From assembly GCA_032124015.1 (NCBI GenBank), contig JAQBEH010000018.1, positions 1 through 64,000 on the forward strand: a stretch of 64,000 nt of DNA. Direction: 5' to 3'. Below, piece after piece: positions 52,592-61,328 of this stretch (position 1 is the first letter of the stretch; every line of letters starts with the position of its first letter). This stretch comes from DASRJG01 sp032124015 (GTDB taxonomy: Bacteria > Acidobacteriota > Polarisedimenticolia > Polarisedimenticolales > DASRJG01). The notes under the pieces are model-generated. The model saw only the letters and a list, made by a program, of their open reading frames with translations, had not been told where the DNA came from and did no database searches. A program made the position numbers and the translations under genes.

Positions 52592-53896
52592 TCAGCCCGT
52601 GGCGTCGACGGGCTCGACGTCGACGATGAGATCCCGGACGCGCACGACGCGCACCCGGGTTCCGGCCGGGAGAAAACCGGAGGCCGCTGTCGCCTTCCAC
52701 AAGGCACCGTGAACGAAAACCGTTCCGTCGGGCTCGCACGATGTCTCGACGATTCCCACCTCTCCGCGCAGGCCCTCGACCCCGGTCGCCTGCGGTGCCC
52801 GACGCGCCTTGATCGCAAGGCGCGTGGCGACGAAACAAAACACGGCGAGCGTCAAGCTCCCCGGCAGCACGACGAGAAGCGGCGGCCGGAGATCCCGCCC
52901 CGCCCCGGGGAACATCATCACCGACCCGGCGATCACCGCGATCGTCCCGGCCACCCCGAGCACCCCGTGCGACACGATCTTGATCTCGAGCACGAACAGG
53001 GCGCAACCGGTGACAACCAGAAGGAATCCGATGGCCGAGATGGGGAGTTGCTGCGCGGAGTACGCGAAGAGGATCAGCGCGATCGCCCCGACGAGGCCGG
53101 GGACCCACGTGCCGGGGTGGTTGAACTCGGCGTAGAGCCCTGCCATGCCGATCAGAAACAGGAGGTAGACGACGGTCGGGTTGGCGAGGAACCCTCCGAG
53201 CCGCTCCTCGAGATTCGCGGTTGTCGTCCGGACCGGCTCGACGATGGAAGCACCCGCCAGGGCGAGCGTCGTCACCGTACCGTCGAAGCGGGTCACCTTG
53301 CGGCCGTCGAGCTGACGCAAGAGGTCGTCGCGGTCCTTGGCGACGAGGTCGACGAGTCCTTCCTTCACGGCCGCGGCGTCGGTGAACGACTCGGCCGAGA
53401 TGACGGCCTGGTCGCACGCCTCGACGTTCCGGCCCCGGTGCTCGGCAATCGATCGCGCTAGGGCCGCCAGATCGCTCGTGGCTTTCTTGAGGAGAACGTC
53501 GCCGTCTTCGCTCTTACCCATCCCGAAGATGACCGACGCGGCTCCGGTTCTCGTCCCGGGGGCCATGGCGGCGACGTCGGCGGCGATCAAGAGGTAGAAC
53601 CCCCCCGAGGCCGCGCGCGCCCCGGACGGACCGACCCAGACCGCGATCGGGGTCTTGGAGGCGAGCATCTTCTTGACGAGCGTCTCGGTCGTATCGACCG
53701 AACCGCCCGGCGTGTCGAGCTCGATGAGCACGAGCGTGTCGCCCGCAGCGTCGGCGTCGTCGATCGCCTTCATGACGCGCTTGGCGGTGGCCGCGTTGAT
53801 GTCCGTTTCGAAGCGCACCAAACGGACCGACGGCCCTGCCGTCGCCGCGGCGGCGGAGAAGAACACCGCCAGGAAGATGCTGACCAGGCGGGACAT
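52592..53896 (-). CDS. NfeD-family membrane serine protease (long form)
   Basis: 434 aa. A signal peptide is followed by a ClpP-like protease domain (LIELDTPGGSVDTTETLVKKML; GARAASGGFYLLIAADVAAMAPGTRTGAA with the nucleophilic Ser in AASGG), four or five transmembrane helices (about 240-375), and a C-terminal OB-fold NfeD domain (LRGEVGIVETSCEPDGTVFVHGALWKA). The long form cleaves slipin/stomatin C-termini, and a slipin gene follows. It has a strong promoter that predicts a leaderless mRNA. Confidence 0.92.
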   Translation of the reverse strand: MSRLVSIFLAVFFSAAAATAGPSVRLVRFETDINAATAKRVMKAIDDADAAGDTLVLIELDTPGGSVDTTETLVKKMLASKTPIAVWVGPSGARAASGGFYLLIAADVAAMAPGTRTGAASVIFGMGKSEDGDVLLKKATSDLAALARSIAEHRGRNVEACDQAVISAESFTDAAAVKEGLVDLVAKDRDDLLRQLDGRKVTRFDGTVTTLALAGASIVEPVRTTTANLEERLGGFLANPTVVYLLFLIGMAGLYAEFNHPGTWVPGLVGAIALILFAYSAQQLPISAIGFLLVVTGCALFVLEIKIVSHGVLGVAGTIAVIAGSVMMFPGAGRDLRPPLLVVLPGSLTLAVFCFVATRLAIKARRAPQATGVEGLRGEVGIVETSCEPDGTVFVHGALWKATAASGFLPAGTRVRVVRVRDLIVDVEPVDATG

Positions 53897-53902
53897 AGGC
53901 CG

Positions 53903-53932
53903 AGTATACGGGGCGCTCGCGAACAGGGTCAA
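53903..53932 (-). promoter_or_regulatory. nfeD promoter, leaderless type
   Basis: On the minus strand TTGACC (53932-53927), 18 bases, TATACT (53908-53903), then six bases to ATG 53896. The predicted start is the A of the ATG, and no ribosome binding site exists. The -35 box overlaps the coaD stop codon. Confidence 0.75.
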
Positions 53933-54420
53933 GGATGCGTGGCGCGCCTGAACTTCTCGCCTAAGGCCTTGGACACGGAGGGCGGAACCAGCCCGGAGAC
54001 ATCGCCGCCCAGGCGCGCGACCTCGCGGACCAGCCGGCTCGACACGTAGGAGAACGCCTCGTTCGGCATCAGGAACGCGGTTTCGAGATCGGGGGCGAGA
54101 CGGCGGTTCATCATCGCCATCTGGAGCTCGTACTCGAAATCCGACACCGCGCGCAGGCCGCGAAGGATGAGGCTCGCGCCGGTTCGGTTCGCGTAATCCA
54201 CGAGCAATCCGTCGAAAGCGTCCACGACGACGTTGTCCCAAGGGGCCACCGCCTCGCGCAGAAACGCCGCCCTCTCGTCGACCGTGAACAGCGTCTTTTT
54301 ATCTTCGTTTCTGAGGATCGCGAGGATCAGCTTGTCGACGTGCTTGCGGCCTCGCTCGACGAGGTCGAGGTGGCCGAAGGTCACGGGGTCGAAGGTCCCG
54401 GGGTAAACGGCGATACGCAT
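53929..54420 (-). CDS. coaD: Phosphopantetheine adenylyltransferase
   Basis: 163 aa. Nucleotidyltransferase motif TFDPVTFGHLDLVERG near the N-terminus and the C-terminal YVSSRLVREVARLGGDVSGLVPPSV are diagnostic. It adds AMP to phosphopantetheine in coenzyme A synthesis. ATG 54420 gives the family N-terminus MRIAVYPGTFDP; GGGAGGAG is upstream. It follows recN by four bases. Confidence 0.96.
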   Translation of the reverse strand: MRIAVYPGTFDPVTFGHLDLVERGRKHVDKLILAILRNEDKKTLFTVDERAAFLREAVAPWDNVVVDAFDGLLVDYANRTGASLILRGLRAVSDFEYELQMAMMNRRLAPDLETAFLMPNEAFSYVSSRLVREVARLGGDVSGLVPPSVSKALGEKFRRATHP

Positions 54421-54424
54421 CCCG

Positions 54425-56122
54425 TCAGCTCCTCCCACGCGTCCGGCCGGCTGAAGCGGCCTCGGCGAGCAACTCGGCGGCGTTTTCCCGCGAGGCGTCG
54501 GTCGCCTGCCGCCCCCCGAGCATACGGGCCAACTCGTTCACCCGCTCGTCCCCCTGTAACGGGATGATCTCGGTGTGGGTGCGTCCCGAAGCCACGCGCT
54601 TCGACACATGGTAATGGCCGTCGGCGTGGGCCGCGACCTGCGGGAGGTGAGTCACGCACAGAACTTGGTGCCGCCTGGCAAGCTTCGCCAGCCGGGCGCC
54701 CACCGCCACGGCCACGGAACCCGACACGCCGGCATCCACCTCGTCGAAGACCAGGACGCGCCCGGGTGCGGCGCCGTCCAACACGACGTGGAGGGCGAGC
54801 ATCAGGCGGGAGAGTTCGCCGCCCGACGCCGCGCGCCCGATCGGCCGGGCCGCCTCACCGGGGTTGGCGGCGAGGAAGAACTCGGCACGTTCGGCCCCCG
54901 CAGGGTGGAACGAGGCACCTTGCTTCGGCGTGAGCACGACCTCGAAGCGCGCCTTCCCGAAGGCCAGCGGTTTCAGCTCGGCCTCAACGGCGGGACCAAG
55001 ACGAGACGCGGCGCTCTCCCGGCGTTTAGAGAGGATCGCGGCGGCGGCGGCGTAGGCGTCTTGCGACGCGGCGAGCGCTCGCTCCGCCGCGGCGACCTCG
55101 GCGTCGAGGTTGTCGATCGTGGCGAGCTCGCGCTCGGCCTGATCGCCGGCGATTCGGGCGTCGTTCTCGGTCGGCCCCCACTTGAGGAGCAGCCGCTCGA
55201 GCGCAGCGCGCCGCGACTCGATCGACTCGATGCGCTTCGGGTCGAAGTCGAGCCGGGCGCGATAGGCGGACAACGTGTCGCGCACGTCCTCGAGCTCGAG
55301 GCGCGCCGATTCGAGGCGCGAGGCGATCGGCGCCAGCGACGGGTCGATCTTGCCGAGTTCTACCACCCGCCGTTCCGCGGCGTGAAGCGACGCGATCGCC
55401 GGGTTGTCGCCTTCGTCCAAGCGTGCGATCGACAGGTCGAGCAGCTCCACGATCTGCGCGCCGTTTTGGAGGATTGCGCGATCGCGCCTCAACGCCTCGA
55501 GCTCTCCGGGCTTCGGGTCGACGCCGCGGATCTCGCGGAGCGTCTCGCGCAGGGTCTCCGCCTGCCTTCGCCCCTCGCGCCCGAGCTCGTGAAGGCGCGA
55601 AAGCTCGGCTGCCGCTTCGAGGGCGTCGCGAGACGCCGCGGCCACAGCAGAGCGGGCGTCGTCGTGCCCGCCGTAGGAGTCGAGGAGCTCCAAGTGCCGT
55701 TCGGGGCCCAGGAGTCCCCGATGCTCGTGCTGGCCGTGGAGCTCGACGAGGTCTTCGCCGAGCTCGCGCAGGACGCCCACCGTGGACGGCGAGCCGTTGA
55801 TGAGCACGCGCCCCGAACCCGACGCCGAAAGCTCGCGGCGCACGACCAGCGCCTCGTCCCCCGCGTCGAGGCCGCGCGCGAGAAGCAGCGCCGCAATCGA
55901 GTCGTCCGGCGCAAGCTCGAAGGCCGCCTCGATCACCGCGCGGTCGGCGCCGGACCGGACGAGCGCGCTGTCGCCCCGTTCTCCGGCCGCAAGGCCGAGC
56001 GCATCGACGACGATCGACTTCCCGGCCCCGGTTTCCCCGGTCAACACGTTCAACCCACGGCCGAATTCGACACTGAGGTCTTCGATCGTCACGAGGTTGC
56101 GGATGCGCAGCGTCTTGAGCAT
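54425..56122 (-). CDS. recN: DNA repair protein RecN
   Basis: 565 aa SMC-like ATPase. Walker A GETGAGKSIVVDAL at the start, long coiled coils (about 150-390), then signature ASGGELSRLMLAL, Walker B VLVFDEVDAGVSG and the His switch HLPQVAAHADGHYHV. It helps repair double-strand breaks. A TATCCT box lies about 33 bases upstream of ATG 56122 in the gap shared with the divergent tolQ promoter. Confidence 0.95.
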   Translation of the reverse strand: MLKTLRIRNLVTIEDLSVEFGRGLNVLTGETGAGKSIVVDALGLAAGERGDSALVRSGADRAVIEAAFELAPDDSIAALLLARGLDAGDEALVVRRELSASGSGRVLINGSPSTVGVLRELGEDLVELHGQHEHRGLLGPERHLELLDSYGGHDDARSAVAAASRDALEAAAELSRLHELGREGRRQAETLRETLREIRGVDPKPGELEALRRDRAILQNGAQIVELLDLSIARLDEGDNPAIASLHAAERRVVELGKIDPSLAPIASRLESARLELEDVRDTLSAYRARLDFDPKRIESIESRRAALERLLLKWGPTENDARIAGDQAERELATIDNLDAEVAAAERALAASQDAYAAAAAILSKRRESAASRLGPAVEAELKPLAFGKARFEVVLTPKQGASFHPAGAERAEFFLAANPGEAARPIGRAASGGELSRLMLALHVVLDGAAPGRVLVFDEVDAGVSGSVAVAVGARLAKLARRHQVLCVTHLPQVAAHADGHYHVSKRVASGRTHTEIIPLQGDERVNELARMLGGRQATDASRENAAELLAEAASAGRTRGRS

Positions 56123-56173
56123 GGGGTGCGCTCGAGGAAGGCGGTCAGGGGGCGCGAGGATAACACGGTCCGC

Positions 56174-56202
56174 TTGTCGTGCCGGAGGGTGTCGCGTACC
56201 AT
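56174..56202 (+). promoter_or_regulatory. tolQ promoter, leaderless type
   Basis: TTGTCG (56174-56179), 17 bases, TACCAT (56197-56202), then six bases to GTG 56209. The first transcribed base is predicted to be the G of the start codon. Confidence 0.65.
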
Positions 56203-56208
56203 TCGTCC

Positions 56209-56895
56209 GTGCTCCCCCTCCTCAGCGCATCCCAGTCCGGACTCGACGTTTGGGGACTCGTCATGAGTTCCGGCCCGATGGCCAAGTTCGTGCTGCTCGT
56301 CCTGCTCGGCTTTTCCGTGGCGTCGTGGGGGATCATGGCCGAGAGGTGGCGCGCCTTCTCGCGCGCCCAGCGCGAATCCGACGCCTTCCTGGACCGTTTC
56401 AAGAAAGGCGGCGGCCTCGCCGCGATTCAGGACGCGACGGCGAAGCTCAAAGACAGCCCGCTCGCCCACCTGTTCCGGGCCGCCTTCCGCGAGATTTCAT
56501 TGAACCCTCCCCCGCAAGAAGGCCCCGACCCGGAGACGGTTTCGGCCCTCGACCGGGTGCTGCGCAAGAGCGCGTCGGTGCAGGTCACCGAACTCGAGCG
56601 AAGCCTCGGGTTTCTCGCGACCACTGCCGGCGCCACGCCGTTCATCGGTTTGTTCGGAACGGTCTGGGGGATCATGAACGCGTTTCACGGCATCGGCGTC
56701 ACGGGCACGGCCTCGCTCCAGGCGTACGCCCCCGGGATCGCGGAGGCGTTGGTCGCGACGGCTGCCGGGTTGGCCGCCGCGATTCCCGCCCTGATCGGCT
56801 ACAACCACTTCATGCGCCAGCTCCGGTTGTTCGAGGCGGGCATGGACGAGTTTTCCGCGGACATGATCCACCGGGTGCTGGGCCGGCGGAGCTGA
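56209..56895 (+). CDS. tolQ: TolQ/ExbB-family proton channel subunit
   Basis: 228 aa from GTG 56209. Three transmembrane helices: about 23-43, 140-165 and 180-205. The conserved stretch TTAGATPFIGLFGTVWGIMNAFHGI and ATAAGLAAAIPALIGYNHF are typical of TolQ. With TolR it forms the inner-membrane motor that energises TolA. The promoter spacing fixes the start; an upstream in-frame ATG (56179) lies within the promoter. TolR follows after one base. Confidence 0.92.
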   Translation: MLPLLSASQSGLDVWGLVMSSGPMAKFVLLVLLGFSVASWGIMAERWRAFSRAQRESDAFLDRFKKGGGLAAIQDATAKLKDSPLAHLFRAAFREISLNPPPQEGPDPETVSALDRVLRKSASVQVTELERSLGFLATTAGATPFIGLFGTVWGIMNAFHGIGVTGTASLQAYAPGIAEALVATAAGLAAAIPALIGYNHFMRQLRLFEAGMDEFSADMIHRVLGRRS

Positions 56896-56896
56896 C

Positions 56897-57340
56897 ATGG
56901 GCGCCTCGCTCGGAAACGGCGGCGGGCGCTCGGGACGACATCGGGCCTTAGCCGAGATCAACATCACGCCGCTCGTCGATGTGATGCTCGTCCTCTTGAT
57001 CATCTCGATGCTCGCTGCGCCGATGCTGCAGAAGGGCATCCCGCTCGATCTTCCCGAAACCGAAACGTCGAAGGACATCACGGACGCGCGCACCGTCGTG
57101 TCGGTCGACCGAGAGGGCCGCCTCCGCCTGAACGATCAACCGGTCCACCCCGACCTGCTCGTGCAGCGGATGAAAGCCCAGGCCTTGGGTAGCCCCGGCG
57201 ACACGGTTTTCCTTCGGGCCGACAAGCTGATGCCCTACGGCGAGGTCCTGCACGTCATGGATCTGATCCGCAAGGCCGGCGTCACGCGCGTCGCGCTCGT
57301 GACGGTCCCCCTGCCGGGACCGCCGGGCCCCGCGCGATGA
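56897..57340 (+). CDS. tolR: TolR/ExbD-family protein
   Basis: 147 aa. One transmembrane helix with the proton-carrying Asp in ITPLVDVMLVLLIISML, then a periplasmic domain (KGIPLDLPETETSKDITDARTVVSVDREGRLRLNDQPV...VFLRADKLMPYGEVLHVMDLIRKAGV). Acts with TolQ. ATG has GGAG five bases upstream; the stop overlaps tolA as ATGA. Confidence 0.95.
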   Translation: MGASLGNGGGRSGRHRALAEINITPLVDVMLVLLIISMLAAPMLQKGIPLDLPETETSKDITDARTVVSVDREGRLRLNDQPVHPDLLVQRMKAQALGSPGDTVFLRADKLMPYGEVLHVMDLIRKAGVTRVALVTVPLPGPPGPAR

Positions 57341-58110
57341 AGCGGCTGCCGCGAGTGCGCATCGTCGTTGCGTTTCGCGCGGCCCGCTCGCGCCTCGCGA
57401 AGTTCATGACTGGATCGTTCGCCGTGCACGGCGTGGTACTCGCCGCGGTTTTGATCGTTCCAGCGACCCACCGTAGCGTCACTCCCATCGACGACTCGAT
57501 GGTGGTCGCGCTCGTCGGACCGATCGCGGCGGCCGCAGCACCGAGCGGAGCCTCTGCGAGCGCCCCGAAGATCCAGCCCACGCCGCCGCCGAAGCCCGAG
57601 CCGAAGCCGAAAGAGGCGCCCAAGATTCGAGAGGTGCCCGCCCCAAGCCCGAAGCCGAAAGAAGATTTGGTCAAGATCAAGAAGGATCCTCCGGAGACCG
57701 CGGAGACCGGGGACGCCGAGGCGCCCGAAACGCCGGAAGTGCCGCAAGGTCTCCCGTCCGCCTCGCCTCAGGCCGGAACCGGCGGAGCCGTCACGGCAAC
57801 GGTCGGCGGAGGGGACTCTTCGCTGGGCTGGTACGGCGCGGCGGTCAAGGCCGCCCTCGAGGCGGCGTGGATCAAGCCCTACATCGAGGATGCCGGAGGG
57901 ACGGCTTCGGTGGTGCTCGTCTTCGAGATCGCACGCGACGGGACGCCCCGCAACATCCGCATCGAAATCTCGTCCGGCATCCAGAGCCTCGACCGGTCGG
58001 CCCAGCGCGCCGCGATCGAGGCGGCCCCGTTTCCCGGGGTCCCGCCCAACTGGACCGGGGAGACGATCCCCGTCACCATGCGTTTTGACCTCAGCCCGGA
58101 ATCCCGTTGA
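57337..58110 (+). CDS. tolA: TolA/TonB-like energy transducer
   Basis: 257 aa. One N-terminal transmembrane helix (about 22-45), a Pro/Lys/Glu-rich periplasm-spanning stretch (about 75-150; PKPEPKPKEAPK), and a TonB-C/TolA-C domain (AVKAALEAAWIKPYIEDAGGTASVVLVFEIARDG...QRAAIEAAPFPGVPPNW). The rod is much shorter than in E. coli TolA. Its place between tolR and tolB makes TolA the best name. Confidence 0.87.
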   Translation: MKRLPRVRIVVAFRAARSRLAKFMTGSFAVHGVVLAAVLIVPATHRSVTPIDDSMVVALVGPIAAAAAPSGASASAPKIQPTPPPKPEPKPKEAPKIREVPAPSPKPKEDLVKIKKDPPETAETGDAEAPETPEVPQGLPSASPQAGTGGAVTATVGGGDSSLGWYGAAVKAALEAAWIKPYIEDAGGTASVVLVFEIARDGTPRNIRIEISSGIQSLDRSAQRAAIEAAPFPGVPPNWTGETIPVTMRFDLSPESR

Positions 58111-58127
58111 ACCTCCCGGAGTCCACG

Positions 58128-59453
58128 ATGCGCCGCCTCGTCCCGATCGCTTGCGCCGCGACCTCGCTTTTCGTTGCCCTCCTCGCGTTTCCGTTCCCGG
58201 CGCGCGCTCAGGGTGAGCCGCAGCCCCAACCCGCCGGGGTCACCGGCGTGATCTCGGGGACCGGTTTCACGAAGATCAAAATCGCCGTCCCCGATCCGAC
58301 GGCCGAGCCTCTCCTTCGGTCCATGGCGAGCGAGATCGGAAAAACCATCCGCGACGATCTCGCCTACAGCGGTTACTTCGACGTCTTGGACCCCATCCTC
58401 TATCCGCTCGCCGCGACCTCGCCCGAAAAGGAGCTCGAAGAAAAGTGGGCGAGCCTGGGCGCCGCCTCGGTCGTCCTCGGGACGCTCAAGGTCGCGTCGG
58501 GTCGCGTGGATTTGCGCGCGCACCTCATGAACACTTCGCCCCCGGCCTCGCTGTTCGACCGGCGCTACGGCAACCCGACCGAGCTGGTGCGAAGGGTCGC
58601 GCATCAGGTCTCGGACGACATCGTGCAGCAGCTGACGGGGCAGCCCGGCATCGCGCTCACGTGGATCGCCTTCGTCTCGAAGCACGGGAAGGGGAAAGAA
58701 CTCTACCTGATGGACTACGACGGCGAGCGCGTGCGCCGAATTACGACGACCGGGTCGATCAGCTTGATGCCCACGTGGTCCCCGGCGGCGCAGCGCCTGG
58801 CCTACATTTCCTGGCGTACCGGGGCGCCGGCGATCGATATCCTGGAGAGCGACGGGCGTATCGCGCGCGCGCCGACGGCCGGCGGGACCATGAACATTTC
58901 GCCCGATTGGTCCCCCGACGGGCGCCTCATCGTGTATGCGTCGAACGCCTCCGGAAACGCGGAGATCTACGTCCTGGATACGACGACCGGGCGAAGCTCG
59001 CGATTGACGAACTCTCCGGCGATCGACACCAGCCCGTCGTATTCGCCCAAGGGCCGGGAGATCGCCTTCACTTCGGATCGCTCCGGGTCTCCGCAGATTT
59101 ACGTCATGGACGCCGAGGGATTGAACGTCCGCCGCCTGACGACCGAAGACGTCTACGCCGACGCCGCGGCCTGGTCACCGAAGGGGGACAAACTCGCGTA
59201 CGCCTCCCGGCGCGAGGGACGCTTCAACATCGTCGTGATCGATATCGCAACGGGAGCGGCGCAGCAGGTGACCCACGGCGAAGGCAACAACGAAAACCCG
59301 CGATGGTCCCCCGACGGACGGCACATCGTCTTCGCCTCGAGCCGCGCGGGGACGTACGATCTCTACACGATGCGCGCGGACGGCACCGAGGTGCGCCGCC
59401 TGACGCGAGGCGGCGACTGCTACACGCCCGATTGGTCGCGGCGCGTGCCGTGA
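58128..59453 (+). CDS. tolB: Tol-Pal system protein TolB
   Basis: 441 aa. Signal peptide (cut near ARAQ), N-terminal TolB domain (ISGTGFTKIKIAVPDP...YFDVLDPI), then at least five beta-propeller blades with the PxWSPDGxxIxYxS pattern (PDWSPDGRLIVYASN, PSYSPKGREIAFTSD, AAWSPKGDKLAYASR, PRWSPDGRHIVFASS). It binds Pal in the periplasm. ATG 58128 has GGAG six bases upstream; an upstream TTG at 58107 lacks one and was not chosen. Confidence 0.95.
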   Translation: MRRLVPIACAATSLFVALLAFPFPARAQGEPQPQPAGVTGVISGTGFTKIKIAVPDPTAEPLLRSMASEIGKTIRDDLAYSGYFDVLDPILYPLAATSPEKELEEKWASLGAASVVLGTLKVASGRVDLRAHLMNTSPPASLFDRRYGNPTELVRRVAHQVSDDIVQQLTGQPGIALTWIAFVSKHGKGKELYLMDYDGERVRRITTTGSISLMPTWSPAAQRLAYISWRTGAPAIDILESDGRIARAPTAGGTMNISPDWSPDGRLIVYASNASGNAEIYVLDTTTGRSSRLTNSPAIDTSPSYSPKGREIAFTSDRSGSPQIYVMDAEGLNVRRLTTEDVYADAAAWSPKGDKLAYASRREGRFNIVVIDIATGAAQQVTHGEGNNENPRWSPDGRHIVFASSRAGTYDLYTMRADGTEVRRLTRGGDCYTPDWSRRVP

Positions 59454-59470
59454 CAAGACGCACGAATGTG

Positions 59471-59499
59471 TTGCGGCAGCCGCGCGGCGCCGATAGACT
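59471..59499 (+). promoter_or_regulatory. Internal promoter before pal
   Basis: TTGCGG (59471-59476), 17 bases, TAGACT (59494-59499) in the 83-base gap between tolB and pal. The predicted leader of about 30 bases includes AAGGAG. Confidence 0.6.
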
Positions 59500-59536
59500 C
59501 CCATCCACGTCTCGTTCACGAAGGAGTGCCCGCTCG

Positions 59537-60115
59537 ATGAAGATGAGTCGATCCCACCTGCTCGTGTTCGCTCTAGTCGCCGCGGTGATGCTCGGCTCCT
59601 ACGCCTGTCAGAACAAGGCCAAGCCATCGACCGTTCCCGAGACCCCGCAGGTCGAAACGCAGACTCCGCCTCCGGCGCCTCCGTCGACCAGCGAGGTCCA
59701 GCCGGCCGGCGAGCCGTTCCCGCCGTCGAACGTCGACAAGACGCCCGTCGTCGAGCCGACGATCGCCGAACTCAACCAGCAGGGCGTTTTGAGCACCGTC
59801 TACTTCGCGTACAACAGCAACGAGCTCGATGATACGGGGAAGGCGACCTTGCAAGCGAACGCGGCATGGCTGAAGGCGCACCCCAATCACATCGTCGAAG
59901 TCGGCGGCCATTGCGACGATCGCGGCTCGATCGGCTACAACATCGCCCTGGGCGACCGCAGAGCCACCGCCGTGAAGGACTACCTCATCGGGCTCGGCGT
60001 CAACGGCGCCACGCTGATCGCCATCTCCTACGGCGAGGAACAGCCGGTCGATCCCGGCCACAACGAAGCGGCGTGGGCGGAAAATCGCCGCGCCCAGTTC
60101 ACCATCAAATCGTGA
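59537..60115 (+). CDS. pal: Peptidoglycan-associated lipoprotein Pal (OmpA domain)
   Basis: 192 aa. Lipoprotein signal ending GSYAC, a Pro-rich linker (about 25-75), and an OmpA-like domain: STVYFAYNSNELDDTGKATLQANAAWLKAHP...VEVGGHCDDRGSIGYNIALGDRRATAVKDYL. It ties the outer membrane to peptidoglycan and partners TolB and TolA. AAGGAG lies ten bases before the ATG. Confidence 0.95.
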   Translation: MKMSRSHLLVFALVAAVMLGSYACQNKAKPSTVPETPQVETQTPPPAPPSTSEVQPAGEPFPPSNVDKTPVVEPTIAELNQQGVLSTVYFAYNSNELDDTGKATLQANAAWLKAHPNHIVEVGGHCDDRGSIGYNIALGDRRATAVKDYLIGLGVNGATLIAISYGEEQPVDPGHNEAAWAENRRAQFTIKS

Positions 60116-60957
60116 GGAGGGCGCGCGTCTTAGCGGCGCTTCCCCTTCTGGTGGCCGCGACGGGCTGCGTCATGCCCGATCAGGTGGCCCAATTCCAGAA
60201 AGACGTCACCGACGTCCAGCAGTCCTTGGCGACCGTGTCGAAATCGCAGTCCGAGATCGCCAAGCGGCTCGCGGCCCTCGAGGCCAAATCCGAAGGCGAC
60301 GACAGCGTGAAGCGCTCCGAGATCGCCGATCTCACGGCGAGGCTCGACACGATCGTCCGCCAGACCACGGCAACCGCGGACAAGGTCGACCAGGTCAACG
60401 TGCGGGTCGATCGCCTCTCGGAAGACGTGCAGGTCGCGCGCGACGCGGCACGACGGATGCCCCTGGTGCCTGTCGCCGTCGACGCGCCCACTGCGGGCAC
60501 TCCCCCGCCGGCCGGAGGAGACGCGGCGACAGGCGCGGCGGTTGTGGCAGGAGGGGCGCCTTCGGGCGGCTCGGTTCCGAGCCCGAGCGCGTTGTACGCC
60601 TCGGCATACGCCGATTTCTCCAAGGGGAACTACGCGCTGGCGATTCAAGGCTTCGAAGAGTACGCCGAAAGGTATGCCGATACGGAGCTCGCCGACAACG
60701 CGATGTACTGGATCGGCGAGTGCGATTTCAGCCAGGGGAGCTACAAATCGGCGATCGATGCCTTTGACGCCATGCTCGAGGACTACCCCAAAAGCGACAA
60801 GGCGGCCGCCGCGAACCTCAAGAAGGCGTTGGCCTACGTCCAGCTGAACCAGATCGGCCAGGGGATCGAGCAGCTCCGCTTCGTGACCTCGACCTACCCT
60901 GGAACGGACGAGGCCCGTATCGCCGCCGACCGCCTCCAGTCCCTGGGAAACCCCTGA
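60112..60957 (+). CDS. cpoB: CpoB/YbgF-like Tol-Pal accessory lipoprotein
   Basis: 281 aa from GTG 60112, which overlaps the pal stop as GTGA. Signal with lipobox VAATGC, then a coiled-coil trimerisation segment (about 25-105), an Ala/Gly/Pro linker, and TPRs of the YbgF type (ALYASAYADFSKGNYALAIQGFEEYAERYADTELADNAMYWIGECDFSQGSYKSAIDAFDAML). It coordinates TolA with cell-wall synthesis during division. E. coli CpoB is a periplasmic soluble protein, so the lipobox is a difference. Confidence 0.9.
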   Translation: MRRARVLAALPLLVAATGCVMPDQVAQFQKDVTDVQQSLATVSKSQSEIAKRLAALEAKSEGDDSVKRSEIADLTARLDTIVRQTTATADKVDQVNVRVDRLSEDVQVARDAARRMPLVPVAVDAPTAGTPPPAGGDAATGAAVVAGGAPSGGSVPSPSALYASAYADFSKGNYALAIQGFEEYAERYADTELADNAMYWIGECDFSQGSYKSAIDAFDAMLEDYPKSDKAAAANLKKALAYVQLNQIGQGIEQLRFVTSTYPGTDEARIAADRLQSLGNP

Positions 60958-60981
60958 ATCCGGGCCTTGGGCCCACGGCTA

Positions 60982-61011
60982 TTGACGCCAACCGGGCTCG
61001 GCATCTAGAAT
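60982..61011 (+). promoter_or_regulatory. rpsT promoter
   Basis: TTGACG (60982-60987), 18 bases, TAGAAT (61006-61011). The leader of about 20 bases contains GGAGG ten bases before ATG 61040. Confidence 0.75.
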
Positions 61012-61039
61012 CTCGCGTCTTTTCGGAGGAATACCATTC

Positions 61040-61306
61040 ATGGCGTCTCATGCGTCCGCGTTGAAGAAGAATCGGCAGGATCTGAAGCGGCGGCTTCGCA
61101 ACCGCGCTCACACCAGCCGGCTTCGCACCCAGATGAAAAAGATGAGCGAAGCGCTTCAAAGTGGAGACGCCGCGGTCGCCGCGGGCCTGCTGACCGAAAC
61201 CGTGGCCCTGGTCGATCGCACGGCCAAGCACCGCGTGATCCACAGGAACGCCGCCTCGCGCACGAAGTCGCGGCTCACCCGCGCCCTCGCCAAGATCCAG
61301 AAGTAA
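61040..61306 (+). CDS. rpsT: 30S ribosomal protein S20
   Basis: 88 aa, highly basic, with the S20 pattern ASALKKNRQDLKRRLRNRAH at the start and HRNAASRTKSRLTRALAKI at the end. It binds 16S rRNA early in 30S assembly. It is a single-gene unit with its own promoter and a terminator directly after the stop. Confidence 0.96.
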   Translation: MASHASALKKNRQDLKRRLRNRAHTSRLRTQMKKMSEALQSGDAAVAAGLLTETVALVDRTAKHRVIHRNAASRTKSRLTRALAKIQK

Positions 61307-61307
61307 G

Positions 61308-61328
61308 AAAAGGGGACACTCCCCTTTT
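61308..61328. terminator. Bidirectional intrinsic terminator between rpsT and the MauE/DoxX gene
   Basis: AAAAGGGGA and TCCCCTTTT form a perfect nine-base-pair stem with a three-base loop. The U-tract is present on both strands, so it can end both converging transcripts. The right arm overlaps the stop codon (TAA, 61329-61327) of the convergent gene. Confidence 0.85.

Noticed and set aside
58107..58127. TTG start for tolB in a TTGA overlap with tolA
   Set aside because: The ATG at 58128 has GGAG six bases upstream and begins a clean signal peptide, so this one is not added to the TTG set.
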